A stretch of DNA of 64,000 nt from Paenibacillus psychroresistens (GTDB lineage: Bacteria > Bacillota > Bacilli > Paenibacillales > NBRC-103111), in assembly GCF_009728935.1 (NCBI RefSeq), contig NZ_CP034235.1, positions 2,270,001 to 2,334,000 of the forward strand, read 5' to 3'. Position 1 is the stretch's first letter. Each line of letters starts with the position of its first letter. The notes under the pieces are model-generated. The model had not been told where the DNA came from. It saw only the letters and a program-made list of their open reading frames with translations, and made no database searches. Shown here piece after piece: positions 34,579 to 43,020 of the stretch. Position numbers and translations under genes: made by a program.

Positions 34579-35349
34579 TTAATTTAATCTATTGAGAGTA
34601 TTGCCATTTGTTGAATTGCGATAACCTTTAGGAGTTTCACCAATTTCCCTTTTAAACATTGTACAGAATTGTGCGATGTTGGAAAAACCACATTCCAATG
34701 TAATGGTAGAAATGGGCAGCTCGGTATATCTGAGCAGCCTTCTTGCTTTATCCAAACGTTTATTTATAACATATTGCATAGGTGAGACACCAAAGTAGTT
34801 CTTAAACAAGTGCCGAAAATGGTGATAACTATACCCGACAATATCAGCCATTTCTTCTACTGTCATCTTCTGGCTATAATTCTCATCAATAAACTTACGT
34901 ATATAGAGTAGGTTATTATCGTTGACTGGGTTTATGGTATGGCTTCTTAAATGCTCGACGATTATTTCACTCATAAGTAAATTTAATTTGCTGGTATAAT
35001 AAGCTTGTTTGTCCCGCATTTCCGTTGTCATTTGCAATAACAGAGGGAGGATTCGTGAAGACGATTCGTCTTGAAATATTCCTTCTTGCAGGTAAGGGAA
35101 GGTTCGTTCGTTTAAACTGAATCCGACGAAGATAACGTTTGTATCCTCGGTGCGTCGTTCGTCATGCAGCCAGTCTGGGGGGATTATCATATAAGAATTA
35201 GCTTCGTAATGATAATCTACTTCCCCTAATCGGGTTAAACCTTTGCCTGATTGATAATAAACGAGCTCATAACAATTATGTTGGTGAAAAGATATATAAG
35301 AATTTATGGGACGTAGGGCATGGAAAATAAAATTAGTCTCAGCAAGCAT
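34579..35349 (-). CDS. AraC family transcriptional regulator
   Basis: 256 aa. A cupin sensor domain (FHQHNCYELVYYQSGKG, MIIPPDWLHDERR) precedes an intact AraC double helix-turn-helix (MTVEEMADIVGYSYHHFRHLF and LECGFSNIAQFCTMFKREIGETPKGYR). GAGGTTATGAC lies just before its ATG. It is divergent from the ribokinase/nucleoside-hydrolase pair, with a shared 181-nt intergenic region that is AT-rich and has no copy of the 66-bp module, so it probably controls only that pair. Confidence 0.9.
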   Translation of the reverse strand: MLAETNFIFHALRPINSYISFHQHNCYELVYYQSGKGLTRLGEVDYHYEANSYMIIPPDWLHDERRTEDTNVIFVGFSLNERTFPYLQEGIFQDESSSRILPLLLQMTTEMRDKQAYYTSKLNLLMSEIIVEHLRSHTINPVNDNNLLYIRKFIDENYSQKMTVEEMADIVGYSYHHFRHLFKNYFGVSPMQYVINKRLDKARRLLRYTELPISTITLECGFSNIAQFCTMFKREIGETPKGYRNSTNGNTLNRLN

Positions 35350-35530
35350 GTCATAACCTCTTTTTTGACTATAGCCAAATAGTATAAAAACTTGACCAAA
35401 TTGTGAAAATTTAATCTCCTCATATCAGATAAAATAGAATATGCACAAGATTAATATGTATATCTTGTAGCCATATCATAGAATAGATTCACTCATTAAT
35501 CAACAACTTCTGAAAGGGGATACAGGTATC

Positions 35531-36436
35531 ATGAAACAGCCTCATATTGTTGTAATTGGCAGTCTTAATATGGATTTAGTTATATCAACTTCGCGGATGC
35601 CAAAGCTGGGTGAAACCATCACAGGTCAGCAAATGCATACGATCCCTGGCGGCAAGGGAGCCAATCAAGCGGTAGGCTGTTCGAGACTGGGAGCGAAGGT
35701 TTCGATGGTTGGAGCAGTAGGCAACGATAGCTTCGGCAAGCAAATCATCAGTCAACTAGGAAATTATGGTGTCGATGTCCATCCGATATTAGTTAGTGAC
35801 GCGCCTACCGGTTCGGCTATCATATTCCACACGCCTGAAGATAATTGTATTGTAATCATCCCGGGAGCGAATGAATTGTGCGACGCAGAATTAGTCAGTA
35901 ATTTCGAATCGTTGATATACGGGGCGGACTTACTGCTGGTTCAATTGGAAATTCCACTTAATTCGGTATACACAGCACTGAAAATTGCTCGTGAAGCTGG
36001 CGTTTGCACAGTTCTTAACCCGGCTCCAGCACGGGAATTGTCTGTAGATTTGTTGAAGCTTGTGGATTATCTCACACCCAATGAAACCGAATTTGAATTG
36101 CTTAGTGGCGCTACATATAAATCTGAGGATGATCTGTATGCTGGAATGATGAAATGGCAGCAGGAATACGGACCCAAGCTATTTGTGACGAGAGGAAAGA
36201 ATGGTGTTTCGTATTTGCTGGATGGTAGTTTACGTACGGTTGATGCTCCCAAGGTTGAGGTTGTGGATACAACAGGTGCAGGGGATTGCTTTAATGCAGC
36301 ATTCAGCTGTTGTCTAGCGAGCGGACAATCTGTGGCAGACGCCGCTGCTTTTGCAGTCAAAGCCGCTTCCTTATCCGTTACGAAATTCGGAGCACAGAAC
36401 GGGATGCCAAGCATGGAAGACATGAGAAACGCATAA
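35531..36436 (+). CDS. rbsK: Ribokinase
   Basis: 301 aa, PfkB family. The N-terminal signature is GSLNMDLVISTSRMPKLGET followed by PGGKGANQAV, and the C-terminal signature is VDTTGAGDCFNAAF, in which the Asp is the catalytic base; TPNETEFELL is also typical. It phosphorylates D-ribose to ribose 5-phosphate. AAAGGGG precedes the ATG. A nucleoside hydrolase follows 41 nt later, so the pair would release and phosphorylate nucleoside ribose. No ribose transporter is adjacent. Confidence 0.92.
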   Translation: MKQPHIVVIGSLNMDLVISTSRMPKLGETITGQQMHTIPGGKGANQAVGCSRLGAKVSMVGAVGNDSFGKQIISQLGNYGVDVHPILVSDAPTGSAIIFHTPEDNCIVIIPGANELCDAELVSNFESLIYGADLLLVQLEIPLNSVYTALKIAREAGVCTVLNPAPARELSVDLLKLVDYLTPNETEFELLSGATYKSEDDLYAGMMKWQQEYGPKLFVTRGKNGVSYLLDGSLRTVDAPKVEVVDTTGAGDCFNAAFSCCLASGQSVADAAAFAVKAASLSVTKFGAQNGMPSMEDMRNA

Positions 36437-36477
36437 TCAGACAGGTGTTTAATAATGAAATTTTGGAGGATGAAACC

Positions 36478-37392
36478 ATGATTAATTATCCAAAGCTTAG
36501 CCAAGAAAAGCTGTTACAGCGGTTATCGCACCCGAACAAGAAGATTCGTATGGTACTGGATACGGATACTTTCAATGAGATTGATGACCAATTTGCAGTC
36601 GTCTATGCTTTGAAATCACCAGATCAAATGCAAGTTGAAGCGTTCTATGCAGCGCCTTTTTATAATGATTTGTCGACAGGGCCTAAGGATGGTATGGAGA
36701 AGAGCTATCAGGAGCTGCAGAAAATCTCTTTGCTATTGCCTGAAATGGCTGGCGTTCCAATCTATCGTGGATCGGAAGCCTACTTGTCCGGCCCTGAAAA
36801 ACCTGTAGAGAGCGATGCAGCTCGTAATCTGGTAGAGCGGGCAATGGCTTCATCTGAGGATGATCCATTATATGTAGTAGCCATAGGTGCTATAACAAAT
36901 GTTGCCTCTGCGATTCTATTGGAGCCACTCATCATCGAGAAGATTGTCGTGGTATGGCTCGGTGGGCATGCGCTGCATTGGCCAGATACGAAGGAATTCA
37001 ATTTAAACCAAGATTTGCATGCCTCTCGAATTGTATTGGATAGCGGTGTACCACTTGTATTAATTCCTTGTGCAGGAGTAGCTTCTCATCTACAGACTAC
37101 ATTGTCTGAATTAAGAGATTATGTGAAGGAAAAAGGCGATATTGGTGAGTATTTATACGAAACATATAAAAACTGCATGAAAGAGCATTTTGCTAATTCC
37201 CGGGTCATTTGGGATATCTCTGCAATTGCCTATCTGGTTCAACCGAAGTGGCTGCCGAATGAGTTAGTGCACAGTCCACTTCTTTCGGAGGACTTCCGCT
37301 GGAGCTTTGACGCTTCCCGTCATTTTATTCGGTATGTTCACTATATTAATCGAGATCCAGTGTTTAGAGATTTGTTCCAAAAGCTTGGCTAA
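36478..37392 (+). CDS. Nucleoside hydrolase family protein (variant calcium motif)
   Basis: 304 aa from ATG 36478 behind TTGGAGGATG; the ORF could extend into rbsK but has no start there with a ribosome site. The calcium motif is DTDTFNEIDDQFA rather than the usual DTDPGxDDA, a subgroup with a longer loop between the aspartates. Also present are YVVAIGAITNVASA and VVWLGG, the standard core. It hydrolyses N-ribosides, with the preferred base unknown. Together with rbsK it forms a ribonucleoside salvage unit under the divergent AraC protein. A terminator follows. Confidence 0.85.
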   Translation: MINYPKLSQEKLLQRLSHPNKKIRMVLDTDTFNEIDDQFAVVYALKSPDQMQVEAFYAAPFYNDLSTGPKDGMEKSYQELQKISLLLPEMAGVPIYRGSEAYLSGPEKPVESDAARNLVERAMASSEDDPLYVVAIGAITNVASAILLEPLIIEKIVVVWLGGHALHWPDTKEFNLNQDLHASRIVLDSGVPLVLIPCAGVASHLQTTLSELRDYVKEKGDIGEYLYETYKNCMKEHFANSRVIWDISAIAYLVQPKWLPNELVHSPLLSEDFRWSFDASRHFIRYVHYINRDPVFRDLFQKLG

Positions 37393-37407
37393 GGAAACCG
37401 ACTTTGT

Positions 37408-37448
37408 GAGAGGTTCATGCATCTAAGCATGGGCTTCTCTTTTTTTAT
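37408..37448 (+). terminator. Rho-independent terminator after the nucleoside hydrolase
   Basis: GAGAGGTTCATGC pairs with GCATGGGCTTCTC across a 6-nt loop, followed by a run of T residues. Confidence 0.85.
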
Positions 37449-37484
37449 ATCAGAATGTATATTATCAGAAGATAAATTTAATAA

Positions 37485-37512
37485 TTGTCAAGATGATCAA
37501 GTCTAGTATACT
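37485..37512 (+). promoter_or_regulatory. Sigma-A-type promoter for the esterase gene
   Basis: TTGTCA (37485), 16-nt spacer, TATACT (37507), about 50 nt before ATG 37561. Confidence 0.55.
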
Positions 37513-37560
37513 ATTAACACAAATTTCATAAAATGAGTGAGTCGTTATGGGAGGTTCAGG

Positions 37561-38658
37561 ATGAAAAACATTCAAAAGGAAATGCAGCAGCTTCTTGCCG
37601 ATATTGTCGGAGAGGGCAGGGAACGGGGTATTCAGCTTGCCGTTTATCATCGAGGTGAGTTAATAGTGGACGCTTGGGCAGGTATAGCCGACAATAAAAC
37701 AGGTAGAAAAGTGGATGGATCAACGTTATTTCCTGTTTTTTCAACAACAAAAGGAATCGCAGCCACAATCATTCACTTGCTTGCTGATCTAAAAGAACTA
37801 GATTATGACTTGAAGATTAGCAGCTTCTGGCCGGAGTTCGGGGTTAATGGCAAAGAAGGTGCTACAATCAGGCATGCATTAAATCATACAACGGGGATTC
37901 CCCACATGCCAGAGGCATTGGGATATGAGGATATCGTTGATTGGAACAAAATGTGTGATAAAATTGCAAAGCTAACACCACAATGGGTTCCTGGTATACA
38001 TATGGAATATCATGCCATTACTTTCAGTTGGATTATAGGGGAGATCGCACGTCGGATAGATGGGCGTCCTTTTTCGCAAATTATGCATGAAGAAATCTGT
38101 ATGCCCTTGGGTATAGAGGATATGTATGTAGGGATTCCAGATGCAGTTGAATCACGTGTTGCGATTCTTGAAGAGCCTGAGTTTGATTTGCAGAGTGCAG
38201 TCAATCCTACTGCAGGACCCCAGTCTATTCCATCATGGATCATGCCGCTTCATGAATGGATGAATAGGCAGGATGCACGTCGAGCATGTATTCCAGCGAG
38301 CAATGGTATCATGTCTGCTAAGGCTATTGCTAGACACTATGCCGCGCTCCTTCCAGGAGGTGTGGATGGTGTAGAATTGCTTTCTCCAGCACGCATTAAG
38401 CTGGCTACTAAACCAGTCATTCTGCAAGATGGAATTCCACTTACCATGAGTATGGGATATTCTATCGGTGCGCAGGATTCTATCATGGGACCGCACGCAT
38501 CAACGTTTGGGCATGGCGGGTATGGCGGTTCCATTGCTTTTGCTGATCCAGTAAACCATTTGGCTGTTGGTTTGGTAAATAATCTCTATTCAAAAAACGG
38601 AGCTGGCTTTATTATTATCAATGAATTGAAAAAAAAGCTAGGAATCCCATTGGATTAA
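37561..38658 (+). CDS. Serine hydrolase, beta-lactamase/EstB family
   Basis: 365 aa from ATG 37561 behind GGGAGG. The class C beta-lactamase-like fold is marked by S61-T-T-K64 (nucleophile and lysine), a YHA segment near residue 150 standing for the catalytic Tyr motif, and GHGGYGG near the C-terminus for the KTG-like element. No signal peptide, so an intracellular family VIII esterase is more likely than a beta-lactamase. It has its own promoter and is followed in the same frame by a remnant of a pirin-like gene. Confidence 0.82.
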   Translation: MKNIQKEMQQLLADIVGEGRERGIQLAVYHRGELIVDAWAGIADNKTGRKVDGSTLFPVFSTTKGIAATIIHLLADLKELDYDLKISSFWPEFGVNGKEGATIRHALNHTTGIPHMPEALGYEDIVDWNKMCDKIAKLTPQWVPGIHMEYHAITFSWIIGEIARRIDGRPFSQIMHEEICMPLGIEDMYVGIPDAVESRVAILEEPEFDLQSAVNPTAGPQSIPSWIMPLHEWMNRQDARRACIPASNGIMSAKAIARHYAALLPGGVDGVELLSPARIKLATKPVILQDGIPLTMSMGYSIGAQDSIMGPHASTFGHGGYGGSIAFADPVNHLAVGLVNNLYSKNGAGFIIINELKKKLGIPLD

Positions 38659-38832
38659 CTCGGCAAAGCTAACGAAGGTCGCCGCATATTCATATTCATT
38701 GTAGATGGTGTGTTAGAATTGAATGGAGCGGAAAAACTCAGTAAAAGAGATACCGCTCGAGTAACGAATATATCAAAGCTTCATCTAACAGCAGCTAGCA
38801 GTACAAGATTTATGTTGATTGACTTGCCTTGA
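38659..38832 (+). pseudogene. Remnant of a pirin-like gene (C-terminal end only)
   Basis: Right after the esterase stop codon, the same frame stays open for 57 codons to TGA at 38830. The translation GRRIFIFIVDGVLELNG ... FMLIDLP matches the C-terminal cupin end of pirin/YhhW-type proteins, where a VIxGxxEVNG strand and a terminal LLLFDLP are typical. There is no start codon or N-terminal domain, so this is a decayed gene whose 5' part was lost, probably by a deletion that joined it to the esterase. Identification rests on motif memory only. Confidence 0.6.
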
Positions 38833-38889
38833 ATCTATGATAATTGGCCAGTTCTGACACACTCATTCGTATAAAGGAGTCGATTAAAA

Positions 38890-39930
38890 GTGAAAATGGA
38901 CTATGTGGTTAATATTTTAGAAAAATTAATCGGTATTCCGAGTCCATCAGGTTATACGGATTCTATTGTTGAATTTCTGCAGCAAGAATTGAATACATTT
39001 AACATGGCTAGCCAACGCATTCAAAAAGGCGGTTTGTTAGTCACTGTTGCTGGATCTGATTCAAGTAAACATCGTTTAGTTTCCGCACATGTAGATACTT
39101 TAGGAGCCATGGTGAAGGAAATTACAGACAAAGGCAAGCTCAAATTATCCTTAGTTGGTGGCTTCACATATAATTCGATTGAAGGGGAGTATTGCCAGAT
39201 ACACACTTTAGATGGGCGTATATATACGGGAACGATTCATTTATCTAAAACGTCCGTGCATATACATCGCGATACGAATTTAATCGAAAGATCTCAAGAA
39301 AATATGGAAGTACGACTAGATGAACAGGTTAAGAGCTTAGATGAAGTAAAAGAGCTGGGTATTCAAATCGGAGATTTCATCTCATTTTCCCCTCGATTCG
39401 TTAAACTAGATAATGGATTCATCAAATCCAGACATATCGATGCCAAAGCTCCTGTAGCTTGCTTATTAGCTATATTGAAGGATTTTTCAGAAAACAAAGT
39501 GGTGATTCCTTACACGACTCACTTCTTCTTTTCCAATAATGAAGAAATAGGCTTTGGTGCGAACTCGAATATTCCTGAAGAAACGGTAGAATATGTTGCT
39601 GTTGATATTGGGATTTGCGGAATAGGTCAAGCCTCTAATGAATTCAGCGTTTCCATTTGCGCTAAAGACAGTGGTGGTCCATATCATTATGAGCTGAGAA
39701 AACAACTGGTTCAGCTAGCTATAGAACAAAACATTGGCTATACAATTGATATTTTTCCTAATTATGGCTCGGATGCAACTTCAGCGATGCATGCTGGATA
39801 TGATGTAAAACATGGTTTAATTGGACCAGGTGTTGACTCCTCACATGCTATGGAAAGAACACATCAGGATTCATTAGAGAATACGTCTAAATTAGTGCGC
39901 GCATATTTACTTAGCTCAATGATGAGCTAG
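38890..39930 (+). CDS. M42 family metallopeptidase
   Basis: 346 aa from GTG 38890, 10 nt after AAGGAG. The M42 (glutamyl aminopeptidase/cellulase M) metal site is visible in order: SAHVDTLG (H67, D69), HIDAKAP (bridging Asp), NNEEIGFGAN (catalytic Glu and a ligand), AVDIG and GPGVDSSHAMERTH (terminal His ligand). These are cytosolic dinuclear aminopeptidases that trim short peptides. It stands alone between the pirin remnant and a terminator, so its role in the neighbouring sugar loci is unclear. Confidence 0.9.
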   Translation: MKMDYVVNILEKLIGIPSPSGYTDSIVEFLQQELNTFNMASQRIQKGGLLVTVAGSDSSKHRLVSAHVDTLGAMVKEITDKGKLKLSLVGGFTYNSIEGEYCQIHTLDGRIYTGTIHLSKTSVHIHRDTNLIERSQENMEVRLDEQVKSLDEVKELGIQIGDFISFSPRFVKLDNGFIKSRHIDAKAPVACLLAILKDFSENKVVIPYTTHFFFSNNEEIGFGANSNIPEETVEYVAVDIGICGIGQASNEFSVSICAKDSGGPYHYELRKQLVQLAIEQNIGYTIDIFPNYGSDATSAMHAGYDVKHGLIGPGVDSSHAMERTHQDSLENTSKLVRAYLLSSMMS

Positions 39931-39956
39931 CGTTTATGTGAACAATTCAGAATATT

Positions 39957-40000
39957 GGCAAACGTCCGTGCAAATTAGCAGAGGCGTTTGCCATTTTTTT
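39957..40000. terminator. Terminator after M42 gene, possibly bidirectional
   Basis: GGCAAACG pairs with CGTTTGCC around an inner CCGTGC-rich loop, followed by ATTTTTTTAA. Confidence 0.8.
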
Positions 40001-40002
40001 AA

Positions 40003-40254
40003 TCACTCACCTAGCTTTCGCAGCTTACGATAACTAGATGGCGTAATTCCATACAATTGTTTAAAGACTGCCGAATAAAATTTGGAATCCTTATAGCCTA
40101 CGTCCCTCGAGATATCAGCAATTTTTCTTGTTGTCGTGCGGAGAAGATGGCAGCTTTGATCAATGCGTTTAATTTGTAAGTAGCCTGTGAAGGTTTGTCC
40201 AGTTATTTGTTGAAAGATACGATAAAAATGCCTTTTACTCATATTCTCGATCAA
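40003..40254 (-). pseudogene. N-terminally truncated AraC family regulator
   Basis: Only 83 codons remain, encoding the end of an AraC helix-turn-helix domain (KRHFYRIFQQITGQTFTGYL ... DVGYKDSKFYSAVFKQLYGITPSSYRKL). The first DNA-binding helices and the whole sensor domain are missing. An in-frame TAG lies two codons upstream of the possible TTG start, and no ribosome site is seen. It is best read as a remnant of the regulator that once paired with the divergent GH78 gene 68 nt away. Confidence 0.7.
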
Positions 40255-40322
40255 CGGCTAGTTAGGCAGCCATTATTCGTTAAAATATAGGAATATACTA
40301 ATGGTGAGGGAGCACGAATTCG

Positions 40323-42386
40323 ATGAATCAGCAAGCAGAGTGGATTTGGTATCCAGGAGATTTTGAAGTGTGGCTTAATGAAAAAATATCTGTACGTAGA
40401 AAGACACGGGGAGCGATTTTCCCACCTTTTTGGCGATTGGATCAGCATTACAGGAGTGTCGTATATCGCTTAACCTATATACTCGATAAGGAAGAAGAAA
40501 TAAGCATTAATACGGAAGGAGAATTTGCCGCTTATCTGTCGGGATTTGATAACCAAAGACAGAGTAAATCTACAATCACCCTTCCTGCTGGTAACCATAC
40601 GCTTTTGATAACGGTGTATAACTCATTGAATGTACCGGCTTTGTACATCTCTGGAAAGTCAATCTCAACAGGCTCCCATTGGGAAGTATCGCATAACTAT
40701 AAAAAATGGGTTTCTGTAGGAAAGGGGAGTTTTTATGATTCATCCTTATCTCCCTCTCAATTTAGACTTGAGACAAGTGAACAGCAACCGCTTATCGTAG
40801 GAGCATCAGGGGAAACTGGATTAATAGCGGATTTCGGTAAAGAAACGTTTGGTTATTTGCAATTACATAATCTTATAGGAAATGGAACAGTCACTCTATA
40901 TTATGGAGAATCACTCGAAGAAGCTAACGACAAAGCATATTGTGAAACAATTGACATTATCGAGGTAGGAAGTGGCATTTCTAGCTATACGAATCCATTT
41001 TCAAGAGCTTTTCGATATGTAAATATTGAGCCAGAAGCAGGAAGCAATATTAGATTAGGTTCAGTCTCCATGCTTTATGAATATGCGCCTGTTGAATATT
41101 ATGGACAGTTTCGTTCTTCCAATGAAAGGTTAAACCAGATTTGGGATACTTCCATTTATACCTTGCATTTAAACACTCGCGAGTTCTTTTTTGACGGGAT
41201 TAAACGAGATCGATGGGTGTGGTCAGGGGATGCCTACCAATCATTCTTAATGAACTATTATAGTTTTTTTGATCAGGAAATTACTAAGCGAACACTAATT
41301 GCTCTAAGAGGAAAAAATCCGGTAGAAACGCATATTAATACGATTCTGGATTACAGCTTTTACTGGTTTATTTCCATTCAGGATTATTACATGTACACAG
41401 GAGATGAGGCCTTTATTCGTGCTCATTACGACAATATAGTTGTTTTAATGGACTTTTGCCTCACAAGAATAAATGATGCAGGAATGGTTGAGGGGATGGA
41501 AGAGGATTGGGTGTTCGTAGATTGGAATGACTTAGACAATCGGGGAGAGGTAAGTGTTATCCAAATCTTATTCTGCAGAAGCTTGGAAGCCATGTCTAGC
41601 TTTGCATCCATAGTCGAAGATAAAGCACGTGAGATACAGTACTCCTCAATGGGAACAGAATTAAAGAAAAAGCTCTTCGAAACATTCTGGAAGGATGACC
41701 TAGGTGGCTTTGTTCATCAACGCCATCAAGGTGTTCTGAGTACACAGATAACCAAATACCCTAATATGTTTGCTGTATTGTACGGCTATCTGGATGCTGC
41801 CCAATCAGAAAAAGTCAGAAAACAAGTGTTGGTTAATGATGAAATCCAGAAGATAAAAACGCCTTATATGCGTTTTTTTGAACTGGCGGCACTCTGTGAG
41901 ATTGGCGAGCATCCCTATGTGATGGGTGAAATTTTGGATTATTGGGGAGGAATGCTCGATCTGGGGGTAACCACATTTTGGGAGGAATATAACCCCAAGT
42001 TAAGCGGGCCAGAACATTATGCAATGTACGGCTCCCGCTACGGCAAGAGTTTATGCCATGCTTGGGGGGCAAGCCCGATTTATCTGCTGGGCAAATATTT
42101 TCTTGGTGTAAGTCCACTTACCCCTGGTTATCAAACATATGTGATCCAACCCCATCTCGGTGGACTTGAATGGATAGAAGGAACCGTTCCCACTGCATTA
42201 GGTGACCTTAATCTTTATATGGATAAGTTAACTATTAAGATTCAGGCAGCTGGAGGCAAAGGTTACCTAAGAATCCTGAGCTCAGTAGTACCTATATGTA
42301 TGGGGGCATCGGTTTCTTCAATTGGGGAAGGGAGCTACGAGGTAGTTATTGATAAACATGGGTATGAGTATCATATTCAGGGCTAA
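40323..42386 (+). CDS. Alpha-L-rhamnosidase, glycoside hydrolase family 78-like
   Basis: 687 aa, no signal peptide. An N-terminal beta-sandwich (about 1-240) with the EWIWYPGDF opening precedes an (alpha/alpha)6 barrel. In the barrel, FFFDGIKRDRWVWSGDAYQS carries the conserved acidic residues of the GH78 active site, EEDWVFVDWND follows, and TFWEEYNP with HAWGASPIYLLGKYFLGVSP ends the catalytic part before a small C-terminal beta domain. It removes terminal L-rhamnose from glycosides. AGGGAG lies upstream of ATG 40323. A truncated AraC gene is divergent from it, so its normal regulator may be lost. The mutarotase at 35 would act on the product. Confidence 0.88.
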   Translation: MNQQAEWIWYPGDFEVWLNEKISVRRKTRGAIFPPFWRLDQHYRSVVYRLTYILDKEEEISINTEGEFAAYLSGFDNQRQSKSTITLPAGNHTLLITVYNSLNVPALYISGKSISTGSHWEVSHNYKKWVSVGKGSFYDSSLSPSQFRLETSEQQPLIVGASGETGLIADFGKETFGYLQLHNLIGNGTVTLYYGESLEEANDKAYCETIDIIEVGSGISSYTNPFSRAFRYVNIEPEAGSNIRLGSVSMLYEYAPVEYYGQFRSSNERLNQIWDTSIYTLHLNTREFFFDGIKRDRWVWSGDAYQSFLMNYYSFFDQEITKRTLIALRGKNPVETHINTILDYSFYWFISIQDYYMYTGDEAFIRAHYDNIVVLMDFCLTRINDAGMVEGMEEDWVFVDWNDLDNRGEVSVIQILFCRSLEAMSSFASIVEDKAREIQYSSMGTELKKKLFETFWKDDLGGFVHQRHQGVLSTQITKYPNMFAVLYGYLDAAQSEKVRKQVLVNDEIQKIKTPYMRFFELAALCEIGEHPYVMGEILDYWGGMLDLGVTTFWEEYNPKLSGPEHYAMYGSRYGKSLCHAWGASPIYLLGKYFLGVSPLTPGYQTYVIQPHLGGLEWIEGTVPTALGDLNLYMDKLTIKIQAAGGKGYLRILSSVVPICMGASVSSIGEGSYEVVIDKHGYEYHIQG

Positions 42387-42393
42387 TTCGGAG

Positions 42394-42996
42394 TTATTTC
42401 ATAGGCAATCCAGCCTCTAAATGTATCATAGCTTGATCAACTAGCTCCGCAAAATCCGCATCTGGATTAAATACTAGGTATCCCTGCACCGCCATCATAA
42501 CACCAATTATCGATCCTGCCATTGTAAGCACCTGAAAATCATGAGGGTCAGCGCCAATTCTATCCGCTATAAGCCCTGCAATCAAGTGCATCGTATTTGC
42601 CATTTGACTTAATAAAGCGGCGTGCAATTCAGGGACAGATCTAGTTAACTCCAAACGTTCCCTTAATTCACTGTGAGCTTCTTTAGGAATCATGGATATA
42701 CCCGTTACCATAGATTTATGCATGGCTTGGAGCGGTGTCAAGCTTGCTGGCTGCTGCTTGAATAATTGGATTAACAAAGGATCAAAATCATCCTCTATAA
42801 CTACGGCTTCTTTTGTAGGGAAATACCTGAAAAAAGTACTGGCTGAAATTTCTGCAGCTTCTGCGATTTGTTCAATCGTCGTTGTGTTATAACCCTGTTT
42901 GCGAAACAAGAGCAGCGCATGTCGTTGAATCGCTGCTCTTGTTTTTATTTTTTTTCGTTCACGCAGTCCTAGTTTTTGCTGTTTGTCCACAACCAT
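42394..42996 (-). CDS. TetR family transcriptional regulator
   Basis: 200 aa. The N-terminal TetR helix-turn-helix is clear (RAAIQRHALLLF, TTIEQIAEAAEISASTFFRYFPTKE), and the remaining helices form the ligand and dimerisation part. CTGGAGGTAA precedes its ATG. It lies 24 nt downstream of the MFS exporter on the same strand, so the two are co-transcribed, and it probably represses the exporter promoter at 44590. The inducer is unknown. Confidence 0.9.
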   Translation of the reverse strand: MVVDKQQKLGLRERKKIKTRAAIQRHALLLFRKQGYNTTTIEQIAEAAEISASTFFRYFPTKEAVVIEDDFDPLLIQLFKQQPASLTPLQAMHKSMVTGISMIPKEAHSELRERLELTRSVPELHAALLSQMANTMHLIAGLIADRIGADPHDFQVLTMAGSIIGVMMAVQGYLVFNPDADFAELVDQAMIHLEAGLPMK

Positions 42997-43020
42997 TAGT
43001 TACCTCCAGCTAATATCTAA

